From NCBI GenBank assembly GCA_963842065.1, contig CAWJEW010000007.1, forward strand, positions 456,613 through 520,612: a DNA stretch of 64,000 bases, read 5' to 3'. Positions within the stretch are counted from its first letter, which is position 1, and each line of letters starts with the position of its first letter. Source of the DNA: CAITWD01 sp963842065 (lineage in GTDB: Bacteria; Actinomycetota; Thermoleophilia; Miltoncostaeales; Miltoncostaeaceae). Both the position numbers and the translations under genes were made by a program. This document shows, piece by piece, positions 1-9,292 of this stretch. Under the pieces are notes generated by a model, which was given only the letters and a program-made list of their open reading frames with translations, did not search any database and was not told the DNA's origin.

Positions 1-600
1 GGCAAGCGCAGCATGCAGCGACGCCGGGCGCCGGATGCGGATCGTCCTCCAGCCGCGGGCCTTCGGGCCGCCGAAATCCTTGGCCGGGTTGTCGGCGATG
101 TAGGTGAACTGGTCGCCGGGCAGGCCGATGCGGGTCTCGTGCATCGAAAAGCCCAGCTCATGCGGCTTGCCGAAACCGGGTCCGAGCTCGGCCGTATACA
201 CGATCAGCTCGGCCCAACGGGGCGCGTCGACGGCCTGCGCCTTGGCGCGCTGGCTGTCGATCGCACCATCGGTGACGACCCCGAGGTAGCGGCCATCGAG
301 TCGTTCGATCAGGCGGGCGGCATCGGGCAGCAGATCGATCGCCGGGACGTGTCGGCGATAGACCCCGACGAGCTCGGCCACCCGTTGGTCGGTCGGCTCG
401 ATGCCGAGCCCCTCGAGAGCCTGGTTGACCGTCGTGCCGCGAACGCCGGCTTCGAACAGCGCGACCGCGGCGTCGGCGAATCCGTGTCGGCCGGTGGTTG
501 CGGCCACGTAGGCACCCGCGGCTCTCAGGCCGCTGACCACGTAGTCGCGCTCGAGAAACAGCGTGTCGTCGAGGTCGAGGACCACGCAGCGGGTCAGCAC
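1..600 (-). CDS. HAD-superfamily hydrolase, C-terminus cut by window edge
   Basis: Partial gene running off the left edge; 200 codons are visible. The N-terminus carries the HAD motif I (VVLDLDDTLF, both Asp present), motif II is seen as VVTDG near residue 127, motif III Lys as GFGKPHE near 163, and motif IV as YIADNPAKDF near 187, so all catalytic motifs of a class-I phosphatase are present. The GTG start at 600 follows the stop of the ATP-grasp gene (601-603) directly, so the two are almost certainly cotranscribed and translationally coupled. HAD phosphatases paired with carbamoyl-phosphate-synthase-like ATP-grasp proteins are recurrent; the substrate cannot be told from sequence. Confidence 0.85.
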   Translation of the reverse strand, partial: MLTRCVVLDLDDTLFLERDYVVSGLRAAGAYVAATTGRHGFADAAVALFEAGVRGTTVNQALEGLGIEPTDQRVAELVGVYRRHVPAIDLLPDAARLIERLDGRYLGVVTDGAIDSQRAKAQAVDAPRWAELIVYTAELGPGFGKPHELGFSMHETRIGLPGDQFTYIADNPAKDFGGPKARGWRTIRIRRPASLHAALA

Positions 601-1617
601 CTACAGCACACCCGGTCCGAGCGCATCGCGGGTCGTGAAGACCGCATCGTCGTAGCGGAGCATCACCAGACCATCCTGGAACGCGCCGCCGTGCGCGCTT
701 GACGGCAGTCCGGCGATGTCTTCGATCATCCACCGTGCCACGTGCGCTCCGGCCGCATCGCTCAAGGGAAAGCCACCACCGAACCGCGCGTTGAGCTCGA
801 TGATGGAGAGTCGGTCCGTGTCCGGATCGACAAAGCACTGGAAGTTCAGGGCACCATAGGCGTCCTCGAGCGAGGCCGCCACCCGTCCGGCGAGGCGGAT
901 CAGCTGATCATGGCGGACCGTCAGGCCCTTGCTGACCTCGCCGCCGCGCGTCTCCAGCCGACGGCGGGGAACCGCCGTGATCAGGACGCCGGAGCGGTCG
1001 ATGTAGATGTCGACGGTGTGCTCGCGACCGGGTGCGATTTCCTCAACGACGTAGTCGCGGCCACGCAGGGAAGCGAGCATCGCCGGTGAGGCGACGACCT
1101 GAACACCCACCGACGAGCTGCCGCAGCGTGGTTTGGCGATCAGCGGGTACACGGATGCGTCCTCGGGGGCATCAACGATGTCCCACTGGTCGACGGTCGG
1201 CAAGCCGGCATCGACAAGCCAGCGGTGGGTGCGGGACTTGTCCTGGGTGATGGCGACCGTGCCCGGCCCCGAGACCGCGATCGTCGTGCCGACGGCCGCG
1301 AACTGCTCGCGGACCTCGGCCAGCATGGGCAGCTCGGTGTCGATCGTCGGGACCACCAGATGGATCTGGTTGGCGATGCACGCATCGAGCAGTGCGGGAA
1401 TGAAGGTGGGGTCGCTGCAGGGCGGGACCAGAAAGCGGGTGCCGGCGTCGGTGTAGGCCGCCGAGAGAGGACTCGCGTCGCAGGCGGCAACATCGCCCGG
1501 CAGCCCGAGGTCGGCGAGCGCGGTGCGGAAGAGCCGTGCGAGCACGACGCGACGTCCGGCGGAACTGATCAGGACGTTGAAGGGGCGTCCGTGCGGATCG
1601 TGAGCTGGGCGTGCCAC
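601..1617 (-). CDS. ATP-grasp domain protein (CarB-like)
   Basis: 338 aa, an ATP-dependent carboxylate-amine ligase of the ATP-grasp fold. Seen: an N-terminal pre-ATP-grasp Rossmann-like segment beginning NVLISSAGRR, a conserved VVPTIDTELP segment near residue 105, the ATP-binding lysine region PLIAKPRCGSSSVG near 170, and a metal-binding tail IIELNARFGGGFP near 290. Related proteins join an amino group to a carboxylate, but the substrate is unknown. The GTG start gives the full N-terminal Rossmann strand; an internal start would cut it. It lies immediately upstream of the HAD hydrolase with no gap. Confidence 0.85.
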   Translation of the reverse strand: MARPAHDPHGRPFNVLISSAGRRVVLARLFRTALADLGLPGDVAACDASPLSAAYTDAGTRFLVPPCSDPTFIPALLDACIANQIHLVVPTIDTELPMLAEVREQFAAVGTTIAVSGPGTVAITQDKSRTHRWLVDAGLPTVDQWDIVDAPEDASVYPLIAKPRCGSSSVGVQVVASPAMLASLRGRDYVVEEIAPGREHTVDIYIDRSGVLITAVPRRRLETRGGEVSKGLTVRHDQLIRLAGRVAASLEDAYGALNFQCFVDPDTDRLSIIELNARFGGGFPLSDAAGAHVARWMIEDIAGLPSSAHGGAFQDGLVMLRYDDAVFTTRDALGPGVL

Positions 1618-1710
1618 CGGACGGAGTCTAGTTCAGCGTGTCGATCCGGATCGGTCCGCAGATCCGCGGACCGGCGGTCCGGCGTCGCGGCACCCGGAAG
1701 GGCGGAGAGG

Positions 1711-3333
1711 TCATGCCGTGCTCGGGGACCCCTCGGGCTGGGCCGTCGGGATGCGGCCCGTAAAGAAGAGCGAGATGACCGCAATGATCGCCAGGACCGC
1801 AAGGGCAATGTCGAGTCCTGCGACGCGGGCGGACCGGTTCTCGTCGACGACGGCATTCGTGACGGATTCCGGTTGGCCCGCTTTGGTCATGTCGCTCCTC
1901 AGGGCCGAGTCGGACATAAAGGGCACCCCGGAGGCCAGCTCGGTACTGGCCTGTTGCTTGACCGAGGCCGGCACTTGCGGGTTGTTCTGGATACCGGCGA
2001 TCAACGTCGTCGTGAGGACGGCAATCAGCACCGATCCCGCAAGCGCGGTGCCGACCGACGCGCCGAGGTTGGTCGCCGTGTTCTGGAGTCCACCGACTTC
2101 GCCGCTCTGGCTGGTCGGTACTGCGGATACGGTCACGGCGCCAAGCTGCGATGCGAGGGCTCCGATCCCGAGGCCGAGCAGCAGCATCGGGATCGTCACG
2201 ACCCCGGCGGAGGCATCGAGGTCGATTCCCGACATCAGACAGACGATTCCGGCAAGCATCAGCAGGACGCCGACGCGCACGATCCGTCGCGGCGAGCCGT
2301 GCGGCCAGAGCTTCGGGACGCCCGCCGCGGCGACCAGCAACGCAACCGACAGGGGCATGATCCGCAGTCCGGTTTGGATCGCCGAGAGCTCCAGGACCAC
2401 GGACAAGAACAGTGGGATCAGAAAGAACACGCCCGCCTGCAGCAGAAATTGGAAGAAGAACATCGCTAACCCACCGGTGAGCCGGGAGTTCGCGAACATG
2501 GCGGGATCGATGAGCGGGTCGCGACCCGTGCGCTTCAGGTGCACGGACCACAACATCCAGATCCAGACGATCATCAGCCCGACGACGATGAACCAGAACG
2601 TCAGCGAGAGCGTGAGAACCGACGGCGCGTCGGGCCTTGGGGTGATCCATCCCCACTCGCTCGAGCGCAGTACGCCGAAGACGGCCAGGCCCAATCCGGC
2701 GACCGACAGGATCGTCCCGACAACGTCGAGCCGGCCGGCGGCTTCGGATGGCACGTCGGCGATGCGGCGGGCGAGCAGCAGGATGACCGCGACGACGATG
2801 ACCTCGCCGATGAACACCAAGCGCCACGACGCGTACGTGGACGCAGCTCCGCCGATCAGCGGGCCGACGGCCACGGCGATCGCACCTGCCGAGGCGATCA
2901 ACCCATACGCCCGCGGCCGATCCGTCGGCGCGAAGTTGCCGGCCACCAGCGCGACGATTGCGGGCATGATCAGTGCCGCCCCAATCCCCTCCAGGAACGA
3001 CCAGCCGATGATGAGCACGGCGAGATTCGGCGCCACCGCGGTCGTCAGCGAGCCGCAGGCGTAGATGATGCCGCCGATCATGAAGGCCTTGCGGCGTCCG
3101 ATCATCGTGCCGATCTTGCCGCCGGTGATCATCAGCGTGGCCATCACCAGCGTGTAGAGGGTGATCGCGGTCTGGATGCCGGTGATCGTCGTGTGTAGAT
3201 CGCTCGCGACGGTCGCCATCGACACGTTCATCACCGACATGTCGAGCGTCATCAGGAACTGCGCGGCCGCCAGCGTGACCAGCACGTGCCGCGTCGCGGT
3301 ACTCATCCTCGCTGGTGTTGCCGCTGTCGTCAC
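1711..3333 (-). CDS. MFS drug-efflux transporter, DHA2 (14-TM) type
   Basis: 540 aa from a GTG at 3333 that has AGGGAG about six bases upstream; the open frame extends further but without a ribosome-binding site, and an ATG at 3306 is a second option. About 14 hydrophobic segments are visible. The first helix carries the DHA2 signature LDMSVMNVSMATVASDL, and the motif-A loop reads GGKIGTMIGRRKAF. Likely a proton-driven exporter of hydrophobic compounds in the cytoplasmic membrane; the substrate is unknown. No regulator lies next to it. Confidence 0.9.
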   Translation of the reverse strand: MTTAATPARMSTATRHVLVTLAAAQFLMTLDMSVMNVSMATVASDLHTTITGIQTAITLYTLVMATLMITGGKIGTMIGRRKAFMIGGIIYACGSLTTAVAPNLAVLIIGWSFLEGIGAALIMPAIVALVAGNFAPTDRPRAYGLIASAGAIAVAVGPLIGGAASTYASWRLVFIGEVIVVAVILLLARRIADVPSEAAGRLDVVGTILSVAGLGLAVFGVLRSSEWGWITPRPDAPSVLTLSLTFWFIVVGLMIVWIWMLWSVHLKRTGRDPLIDPAMFANSRLTGGLAMFFFQFLLQAGVFFLIPLFLSVVLELSAIQTGLRIMPLSVALLVAAAGVPKLWPHGSPRRIVRVGVLLMLAGIVCLMSGIDLDASAGVVTIPMLLLGLGIGALASQLGAVTVSAVPTSQSGEVGGLQNTATNLGASVGTALAGSVLIAVLTTTLIAGIQNNPQVPASVKQQASTELASGVPFMSDSALRSDMTKAGQPESVTNAVVDENRSARVAGLDIALAVLAIIAVISLFFTGRIPTAQPEGSPSTA

Positions 3334-3663
3334 TCCGGCTCCCTGGTCGGTGGTCAATTCATAACGGACCGGGCGGGCGGCAAGGCGCGGCGTGAGCGCA
3401 CACGGGAGCGCGGAGCGCAAATGCGCGGATACGAGATCGCAGCACGGTCGTAGCGGTGGACGCCACGCTGACGGCGGGAAACACCAGTCGGTTTCCGCAG
3501 CTTGCGGCGCAACCTCGACGGGCAGCCGATGACGCGGCCGGATGATCTCCGGGGTTCATGCGGCCTGCTGGTCCTCGCCGTGCGGCGTCGTCAGCAGGGC
3601 GGCGTCGACGGATGGCCCGCGGCGGCCGAGGGGGAGTCGCGCCAGGGCCTGGGTTTCCGGGTG
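3334..3663. other. Intergenic stretch without a clear gene
   Basis: Upstream region of the transporter. Several overlapping open frames exist on both strands, as expected at this GC content, but none has a recognisable domain or a convincing ribosome-binding site. The transporter promoter should lie here. Confidence 0.4.
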
Positions 3664-3996
3664 ATGCCGGTTTTCGCACGCGCCTGGGGACCTTTGCGCG
3701 GTTGGATCGACCTCGGGATGGTGGGCGCGATAGCGGGTCCCGACATCCGAGCGCACACGCTCACCGCGTACACCGACGTTGGGATCGGCTGTCGGGCGTT
3801 GGGGACCGATCGCATGGGCCGCGTCGTGCCCATGCTGGTGGCCGGTGGCGTCGTACTGTGGCAGGACGCCGGTCTAGCCGACGCCGGGCGGATTGCGCGC
3901 CTGCGCGCCGCATCGGGCACTGGCGCGGCGGGACCGGTTCGCGCTGTCGCGCGACGGGTCGACATGACGAAGATCGGCGTTCCGGCTACCCTTTGA
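3664..3996 (+). CDS. Hypothetical protein, doubtful
   Basis: 110 aa from ATG 3664. I do not recognise the product. Codon third positions are mostly G or C and the composition is globular (segments such as WIDLGMVGAIAGPDIRAH and VVPMLVAGGVVLWQDAG), unlike the Arg-rich shadow frames around it, which is the only argument for its reality. The reading frame stays open further upstream. It ends 28 bases before the Bax-inhibitor-like gene on the same strand. It could be non-coding. Confidence 0.3.
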   Translation: MPVFARAWGPLRGWIDLGMVGAIAGPDIRAHTLTAYTDVGIGCRALGTDRMGRVVPMLVAGGVVLWQDAGLADAGRIARLRAASGTGAAGPVRAVARRVDMTKIGVPATL

Positions 3997-4024
3997 GGCA
4001 CGAACTGCCAATCACGAGGGGAAC

Positions 4025-4717
4025 ATGAGCACCCGACCACCGACGAACCAACAAGCCTGGGGCCCTCCGGGACCGACCGCGCGCCCGATCGGCGGCGTCG
4101 ATACGCGTGCGATCTTCGGCCAGACCATGTTCTTGGTCGCGGTCACGGCGATCTTCGCTGCGGCTGGGGCGTACATCGCCCGCGACGCATCGGGCGGCGT
4201 CGCGATCATCGCCTTCATCGGGGCGTTCGCCGTAATGCTCGGCATGAGCTTCGCGCGCAAGGCACACAATGGGTCGCTCGGCATGGGATTGCTGTTCGGC
4301 TTCGGGCTGCTGCTCGGGGTCGCCATCGGCCCGACGCTTGCCATCTACGCCCATCAGCCCAACGGCGCGACGATCCTCTGGCAGGCCGCGGCCCTCACCG
4401 GCCTGTTCATTGCCGGGTTCGGGGCGGTCGGGTACGCGACCAAGCGCGACCTCGCGCCGCTGATGCGGATCGCCTTCTTCGGGCTGCTCGCGCTGATCGT
4501 CGTCGGGTTCATCCTCATCTTCGTCTCGATTCCGGGCGCGAACCTCGCGTGGTCGATCATCGGGCTGGCGATCTTCTCGGTCTTCACGATGTACGACTTC
4601 CAGCGGATTCACCGCGCCGGTGAAGGCGACGTGATCATGCTCGCCATGGGTATCTTCCTGGACATCTTCAACGTGTTCCTGTTGATGCTGAACCTGCTCG
4701 GCGGGGGTCGCCGCTAG
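4025..4717 (+). CDS. Bax inhibitor-1/YccA-family membrane protein
   Basis: 230 aa with about seven hydrophobic helices after a Pro-rich cytosolic N-terminus. The C-terminal part holds the family signature: SVFTMYDFQRIHRAG with the conserved Tyr-Asp pair, then GDVIMLAMGIFLDIFNVFLLML. A GAGGGG ribosome-binding site lies a few bases before the ATG. BI-1 family proteins are integral membrane proteins linked to ion leak and to protease control (YccA/FtsH) in bacteria; the role here is not known. It stands alone, about 97 bases before ccdA on the same strand. Confidence 0.9.
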   Translation: MSTRPPTNQQAWGPPGPTARPIGGVDTRAIFGQTMFLVAVTAIFAAAGAYIARDASGGVAIIAFIGAFAVMLGMSFARKAHNGSLGMGLLFGFGLLLGVAIGPTLAIYAHQPNGATILWQAAALTGLFIAGFGAVGYATKRDLAPLMRIAFFGLLALIVVGFILIFVSIPGANLAWSIIGLAIFSVFTMYDFQRIHRAGEGDVIMLAMGIFLDIFNVFLLMLNLLGGGRR

Positions 4718-4813
4718 TCGCAGCCGACTCTCGACCCCCGCGGGGGCCGAGCGTCCCGTGTTTGGATCCGGGCAGCATGTGCGGTGCCCGATGTGCCATC
4801 CTCGGAGCCGCAG

Positions 4814-5530
4814 ATGTTAAGTGCAGATCCGGTCTCGTATTCGGTGGCGTTCGCGGCGGGCTTTGTCTCGTTCGCGTCGCCGTGCGTTCTCCCGCTCGTC
4901 CCCGCCTACCTGGGGGTCGTGTCCGGCATCGGATTCGCCGAGTTCGAGAAGCGGCGCTGGGCGGTCTTCTTCCCGACACTCGCGTTCGTCGTCGGCTTCT
5001 CGCTGGTGTTCATGGCGCTCGGGGCGAGCGTTGGGTTCGCCGGAACGGGACTCTTGGAGCACCGGAACACAATCGAGGTCGCGGGCGGCTTGTTCGTCAT
5101 CGCGATGGGACTCGTCCTGCTGGGACGCGGCGTGCCGATGTTTCTGATGCGCGACCGCCGCTTCCACCGCAAGATGCGCCCGGCCACGCTCGTGGGCGCA
5201 GGGCTTGCGGGGGCGGCCTTTGCGTTCGGCTGGACGCCCTGCATCGGCCCGACCCTCGGCGCGGCACTGACGCTCGCGGCCGGGTCGGGGAGCTGGCTGC
5301 TCGGGGGAAGCCTTCTGTTGGTCTACGGGCTCGGCATGGGGATCCCGTTCCTGCTTGCAGGGCTGTTCATCCATGAGGCCACGTCGGCGATGGGCATTCT
5401 CAAGCGGCATATCCGGCTGATCAGCCAGGTCGGCGCGGTCCTGTTGATCGTGTTCGGGGTGCTCATGGTGACCGGTCTGATGACCAGCCTGAACGTCGAG
5501 CTGGCAAGCCTCAGCCCGGCGCTGATGTAG
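4814..5530 (+). CDS. ccdA: Cytochrome c biogenesis protein CcdA (DsbD-beta-like)
   Basis: 238 aa, six predicted membrane helices. The two redox cysteines sit in the expected pair of Pro-flanked motifs, FASPCVLPLVPAYLG in the first helix and FGWTPCIGPTLG in the fourth. CcdA moves electrons from cytosolic thioredoxin across the membrane to extracytoplasmic thiol-disulphide proteins, for cytochrome c maturation or disulphide reduction. The start is set at ATG 4814 because GGAG (4804-4807) lies six bases before it; an upstream in-frame GTG at 4784 lacks such a site. It is followed after 7 bases by lgt, so the two are probably cotranscribed. Confidence 0.92.
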   Translation: MLSADPVSYSVAFAAGFVSFASPCVLPLVPAYLGVVSGIGFAEFEKRRWAVFFPTLAFVVGFSLVFMALGASVGFAGTGLLEHRNTIEVAGGLFVIAMGLVLLGRGVPMFLMRDRRFHRKMRPATLVGAGLAGAAFAFGWTPCIGPTLGAALTLAAGSGSWLLGGSLLLVYGLGMGIPFLLAGLFIHEATSAMGILKRHIRLISQVGAVLLIVFGVLMVTGLMTSLNVELASLSPALM

Positions 5531-5537
5531 GTCGGGG

Positions 5538-6386
5538 ATGACCGGCCCCTTGAGCCGCACCGAGATCGTGACGGCGTCGATCCCGTCGCCGCCGTCGCGG
5601 TGGTTCGCCATCGGTCCGCTGCACGTCCACTACTACGCTCTGTTCATCATCATCGGCATCGTTGCGGCGATCTGGCTCACCTATCGGCGCTGGGGCGCAC
5701 GCGGCGGGGATCCGGATCTGGTGTTCGAGGTCGCGCTGTGGTCGGTCATCGCCGGGCTGATCGGCAGCCGGCTGTATTTCGACGTCACCACGCCCGGTCA
5801 GATGGGGCACCAGTGGTATGCGCCGATTGCCGTCTGGCAGGGCGGCCTCGGCATCTGGGGCGGGGTCCTGTTCGGTGTGTTGGTCGGGGCATTCGTGGTC
5901 CACCGTCGGGGCGCCAGCATCACCGAGTTCATGGATGCGGTCGCCCCGGCGCTGCCGCTTGCCGCGGGGATCGGGCGGCTGGGCAACTGGTTCAACCAGG
6001 AGTTGTTCGGCGGCCCAACCTCGCTGCCGTGGGGGCTGCGCATCGACCCGCAGTATCGGCCGGCCCATTACGCCACCGCGACAACGTTCCAGCCGACGTT
6101 CCTGTACGAGATGATCTGGGACATCGGCCTGGCCGGGCTGCTGCTGTGGCTGGACTCACGCTTCCGGATCCGCCCCCCGGCGCTGTTCTCGCTGTACGTG
6201 TGCCTGTACTGCGTGATCAGGCTCCTGTTGGAACTGCTCCGCGTCGATCCGGCCACGATCATCCTCGGCGAACGGCTGAACTTCTGGGTCGCCCTGGTGG
6301 GGATCATCGCCGGCGGGGCGGCATTCGTGTACTTCCAGTGGCTGCGCCCGGAGGCGCCCGCCACCGCGGTGCCGGCGGACGCCTAG
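5538..6386 (+). CDS. lgt: Prolipoprotein diacylglyceryl transferase
   Basis: 282 aa integral membrane enzyme that moves diacylglycerol from phosphatidylglycerol to the lipobox cysteine of prolipoproteins. Seen: the N-terminal HVHYYALFIIIG segment with the conserved His/Tyr region, and the Lgt signature GIGRLGNWFNQELFGGPTSLPW near residue 145-165 (conserved Arg and Asn). Length fits the family. Starts 7 bases after ccdA. Substrates in this window include the two lipobox proteins at 29251-29778 and 53818-54660. Confidence 0.95.
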   Translation: MTGPLSRTEIVTASIPSPPSRWFAIGPLHVHYYALFIIIGIVAAIWLTYRRWGARGGDPDLVFEVALWSVIAGLIGSRLYFDVTTPGQMGHQWYAPIAVWQGGLGIWGGVLFGVLVGAFVVHRRGASITEFMDAVAPALPLAAGIGRLGNWFNQELFGGPTSLPWGLRIDPQYRPAHYATATTFQPTFLYEMIWDIGLAGLLLWLDSRFRIRPPALFSLYVCLYCVIRLLLELLRVDPATIILGERLNFWVALVGIIAGGAAFVYFQWLRPEAPATAVPADA

Positions 6387-6589
6387 CCGCGCATCAGAGC
6401 GTCCGCTGCCGCCATGGGGTCCGAGATTTGGTCCGTCACGCCCTCGACGCGCACGCTCGGCACCGCCAGGCCGGTATCGACGGCACCGTCGCCGTCGCCG
6501 ACGCCCCAGCCACCGCCGGAGATCGGGACGTGGGGTGGCATGACGGCCGATCGTACCGTGAGCATGGAAGGCGAACGGCGGTGTCCGGT

Positions 6590-6636
6590 GTCACCCACTG
6601 CGGCGCGCCCGCCGGAGGCGCGCCGCAGTGGGTGAC
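6590..6636. terminator. Perfect 20-bp hairpin between convergent lgt and ilvD
   Basis: Arms 6590-6609 and 6617-6636 are exact reverse complements with a 7-base loop. It lies between the ends of the plus-strand lgt and minus-strand ilvD genes, 4 bases from the ilvD stop, so it probably stops transcription in both directions. There is no T-run on either side. Confidence 0.65.
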
Positions 6637-6640
6637 CGCA

Positions 6641-8344
6641 TCAGACCGGACGGGTGATGGCGCCTTCCGACGCCGAGGACACCAGCGAGGCGTACTTGGC
6701 GAGCACGCCGATCGTGTAGCGCGGTGCCGGGGGTGACCAGTCGGCCAGCCGGGCGGCGATCTCCTCGTCGGTGAGGTCCACGTCCAGCCGGCGGGCGTCG
6801 ACATCGACGGTGATCGTGTCGCCGTCGCGCACCGCCGCCAGGGCACCGCCGCGGGCAGCCTCCGGGGCGATGTGGCCGACCATCAGGCCGTGAGTCGCAC
6901 CCGAAAAGCGCCCATCCGTGATCAGCGCGACGTCTTCGCCCAGGCCCTCACCGACAATGGCGGCGGTGACGTGGAGCATTTCGCGCATGCCCGGTCCACC
7001 GACCGGCCCCTCGTACCGGATCACGATTACGTCTCCGGCCGTGATCGACTGCGCCTTCACCGCGGCGAAGCATTCTTCTTCGCTGTTGAACACGCGCGCG
7101 GGCCCGACGTGGCGGCGCCGTTCGTGGCCGGCCAGCTTCACGACGCCGCCCTCGGGCGAAAGGTTGCCGTGCAGGATCCCGAGCCCGCCCGTGGGCTTGA
7201 GCGGCGTGGCGATCGGCAGGATCACCTTTTGGCCATCGGTCTCAGTGGCGTCCGCGCCGATTTCGGCAGTTGTCCGTCCGTCGACGTTGCGTGCATCGCC
7301 GTGCAGCAGGCCCGCCGACAGTAGCTCGCGGGTCATCACCGGAACCCCGCCGGCCGCGTGCAGATCGGTCGCGACGTAGCGTCCGCCGGGGGTCAGGTCG
7401 GCGATGATCGGGGTCCGCTCGGCAATCTCGTCGAACTCGTCGATCTCGAGCGGAACGCCCAGCTCGCGGGCGATTGCCAGCAGGTGCAGCACCGCATTGG
7501 TCGAGCCGCCGCTCGCCGCGACGCCGGCGATGGCGTTGTCGATGGCCTTGCGGGTCAGTATCCCGCTGGGCAGGGTGTTGTTGCGGACAAGCTGCATCGC
7601 TAGACGCCCCGTCTGGGCTGCCGCTTCGGCCTTGAGGGGGTGGTTGGCCGGGATGCCGTTCAGGCCCGCCGGGCTGATGCCGATGAGCTCCATCGCCATC
7701 GACATCGTGTTGGCCGTGAACTGGCCACCGCAGGCGCCGGCGCCGGGGCATGCCACGTCCTCCAGCGCGTGGACCTCCTCGGGGCCCACCTTGCCGGCGG
7801 CGTGTGCGCCAACTACCTCGAACACATCCTGGATGGTCACGTCGCGACCGCGGAACCGGCCGGGGGCGATCGAGCCGTTGTAGAGCACCAGTCCGGGGAT
7901 GTCGAGTCGCGCGAGCGCCATGGCCGCGCCCGGGATGGTCTTGTCGCAACCCACAAGACAGACCAACCCGTCGAACAGGTGGCCGCGGGCGACCAGCTCG
8001 ATCGAATCGGCGATCACCTCACGCGACACCAGCGATGCCCGCATGCCCTCGGTGCCCATCGACACGCCGTCCGATACCGCGACGGTGTTGAACTCCATCG
8101 GGGTTCCGCCGGCTTCGCGAATGCCGCGCTTGACGTGCTGGGCCAACTCACGCTGGTTGAGATTGCAGGGCATCGTCTCAATCCACGTGGTGGCGACCCC
8201 GATGATCGGCCGCGCGAGGTCGTCGTCGGTGAAGCCGGTCCCCTTGAGCATTGCGCGTGCGGGAGCGCGGTCGGGTCCGTCGGTGATCGCGGCGCTGTGG
8301 CGCTTGGCCGGATCGCTGGGGCGTGCGTACGGGTTCTCTGGCAT
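6641..8344 (-). CDS. ilvD: Dihydroxy-acid dehydratase
   Basis: 567 aa. Catalyses dehydration of 2,3-dihydroxy-3-methylbutanoate/pentanoate in valine and isoleucine synthesis, using an Fe-S cluster. The three cluster cysteines are visible in MPCNLNQ (near residue 58), VGCDKTIPGAAMAL (near 130) and PGAGACGGQFTANTMS (near 200). The C-terminal GRFSGATHGLMVGHIAPEA motif is also intact. Length matches the family. No other ilv genes are in the window and no leader peptide or attenuator is evident upstream. Confidence 0.96.
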   Translation of the reverse strand: MPENPYARPSDPAKRHSAAITDGPDRAPARAMLKGTGFTDDDLARPIIGVATTWIETMPCNLNQRELAQHVKRGIREAGGTPMEFNTVAVSDGVSMGTEGMRASLVSREVIADSIELVARGHLFDGLVCLVGCDKTIPGAAMALARLDIPGLVLYNGSIAPGRFRGRDVTIQDVFEVVGAHAAGKVGPEEVHALEDVACPGAGACGGQFTANTMSMAMELIGISPAGLNGIPANHPLKAEAAAQTGRLAMQLVRNNTLPSGILTRKAIDNAIAGVAASGGSTNAVLHLLAIARELGVPLEIDEFDEIAERTPIIADLTPGGRYVATDLHAAGGVPVMTRELLSAGLLHGDARNVDGRTTAEIGADATETDGQKVILPIATPLKPTGGLGILHGNLSPEGGVVKLAGHERRRHVGPARVFNSEEECFAAVKAQSITAGDVIVIRYEGPVGGPGMREMLHVTAAIVGEGLGEDVALITDGRFSGATHGLMVGHIAPEAARGGALAAVRDGDTITVDVDARRLDVDLTDEEIAARLADWSPPAPRYTIGVLAKYASLVSSASEGAITRPV

Positions 8345-8443
8345 GCCGGGGAGACTACCCGACCCGCGTCGGGGGTCTCTAGCGCGAGGGAACCGGTCCG
8401 GCGGTCGTCGCCGGGTGGCGTCGTTCGCGCAGCCGCTGGCGTC

Positions 8444-8620
8444 TTAGCGCGACGCCGGGCGCAGGCGGCCAACGATGGCGGCCAGCGCGAAGAGCCCCCA
8501 GAGGATGCCGATGATGAACGGGATGTACCCGGCGTCGTTGTGCTTCCACCACCCGACCGAGATCATGAGCACACTCAACGCGATCAGGGCCAGAATCATG
8601 AGGGCGGGAAGTCCGCGCAT
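8444..8620 (-). CDS. Small two-helix membrane protein, 58 aa
   Basis: 58 aa: two hydrophobic segments (LMILALIALSVLMI and IPFIIGILWGLFALAAIVG) separated by a short polar turn with WWKHNDAG, ending in a basic tail. Start ATG 8620 has AGGAG six bases upstream, a good site, which is the main argument that it is a gene. No family recognised. It lies upstream of ilvD on the same strand with a 99-base gap and diverges from the STAS gene. Confidence 0.7.
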   Translation of the reverse strand: MRGLPALMILALIALSVLMISVGWWKHNDAGYIPFIIGILWGLFALAAIVGRLRPASR

Positions 8621-8703
8621 GCATGCTCCTTCGACACGGTAACGGCAACGGAAATGTACACCGATTCGGAGTACAGGGTGACAGAGTGTAAACTGCCCGC
8701 CCG

Positions 8704-9033
8704 ATGAGCGAGGATCAAGTCCAAGTCGAAGTCTCGGAGTGCGGGGACGGAGTGCTCGTGCGGGTGGCTGGCGTCGTCGATGCGCTCTCGCTTCCGATCG
8801 TCTCGCGGGAACTCACGGACGCCCAGCGCGGGTCCGGAACCGTGTACGTGCACCTTGCGGGCGTGACCTTCATGGATAGCCGTGGCCTGGGGTCGCTGCT
8901 CGCGGCCAACGAGCGCAGCCGCGAAGGCGCCGCGCCAATTCGGATCTTCGAGCCCTCGGACGCCGTGCGACGACTGCTGGACGTCTCGGGTGTGGCGCAG
9001 GTGCTGATCGAGGTCGCCGAGCTTCCTGATTAG
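8704..9033 (+). CDS. STAS-domain anti-sigma factor antagonist
   Basis: 109 aa, one STAS domain. The phosphorylatable serine is in the motif TFMDSRGLGSLLAA (near residue 60), as in SpoIIAA/RsbV proteins, which bind an anti-sigma kinase when unphosphorylated and so free a sigma factor. No partner kinase or sigma gene is adjacent; the nearest sigma factor is in the mobile element 28 kb away. Diverges from the small membrane protein gene, sharing an 83-base promoter region. Confidence 0.88.
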   Translation: MSEDQVQVEVSECGDGVLVRVAGVVDALSLPIVSRELTDAQRGSGTVYVHLAGVTFMDSRGLGSLLAANERSREGAAPIRIFEPSDAVRRLLDVSGVAQVLIEVAELPD

Positions 9034-9292
9034 GCTCGCGCATCGGCGCACCTGCCGTTGGATGCGACCCGTCTTGCCCGCTGGCTGCGGCGACATGCTC
9101 CCGCGGAGTGCGCCGCATGGGGGGAACTTGGTGGCGAAAGTTGCGAAATTCGTCCACGGCAGGCGCGGGATCGCCGACGACGGAGACTAAAGTCGGGAAT
9201 GTGCGCGAGACGAGGGGGGGTCCGGCTGGACCGTCCCGACGATATTCGCCGGACGGCTCCCACCGTCTCGATGCGCGTGATTTGCGGGACGA

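Noticed and set aside
6383..6541. Minus-strand 52-aa open frame between lgt and ilvD
   Set aside because: No ribosome-binding site, no domain, low-complexity Gly/Asp run, and it would cross the end of lgt.
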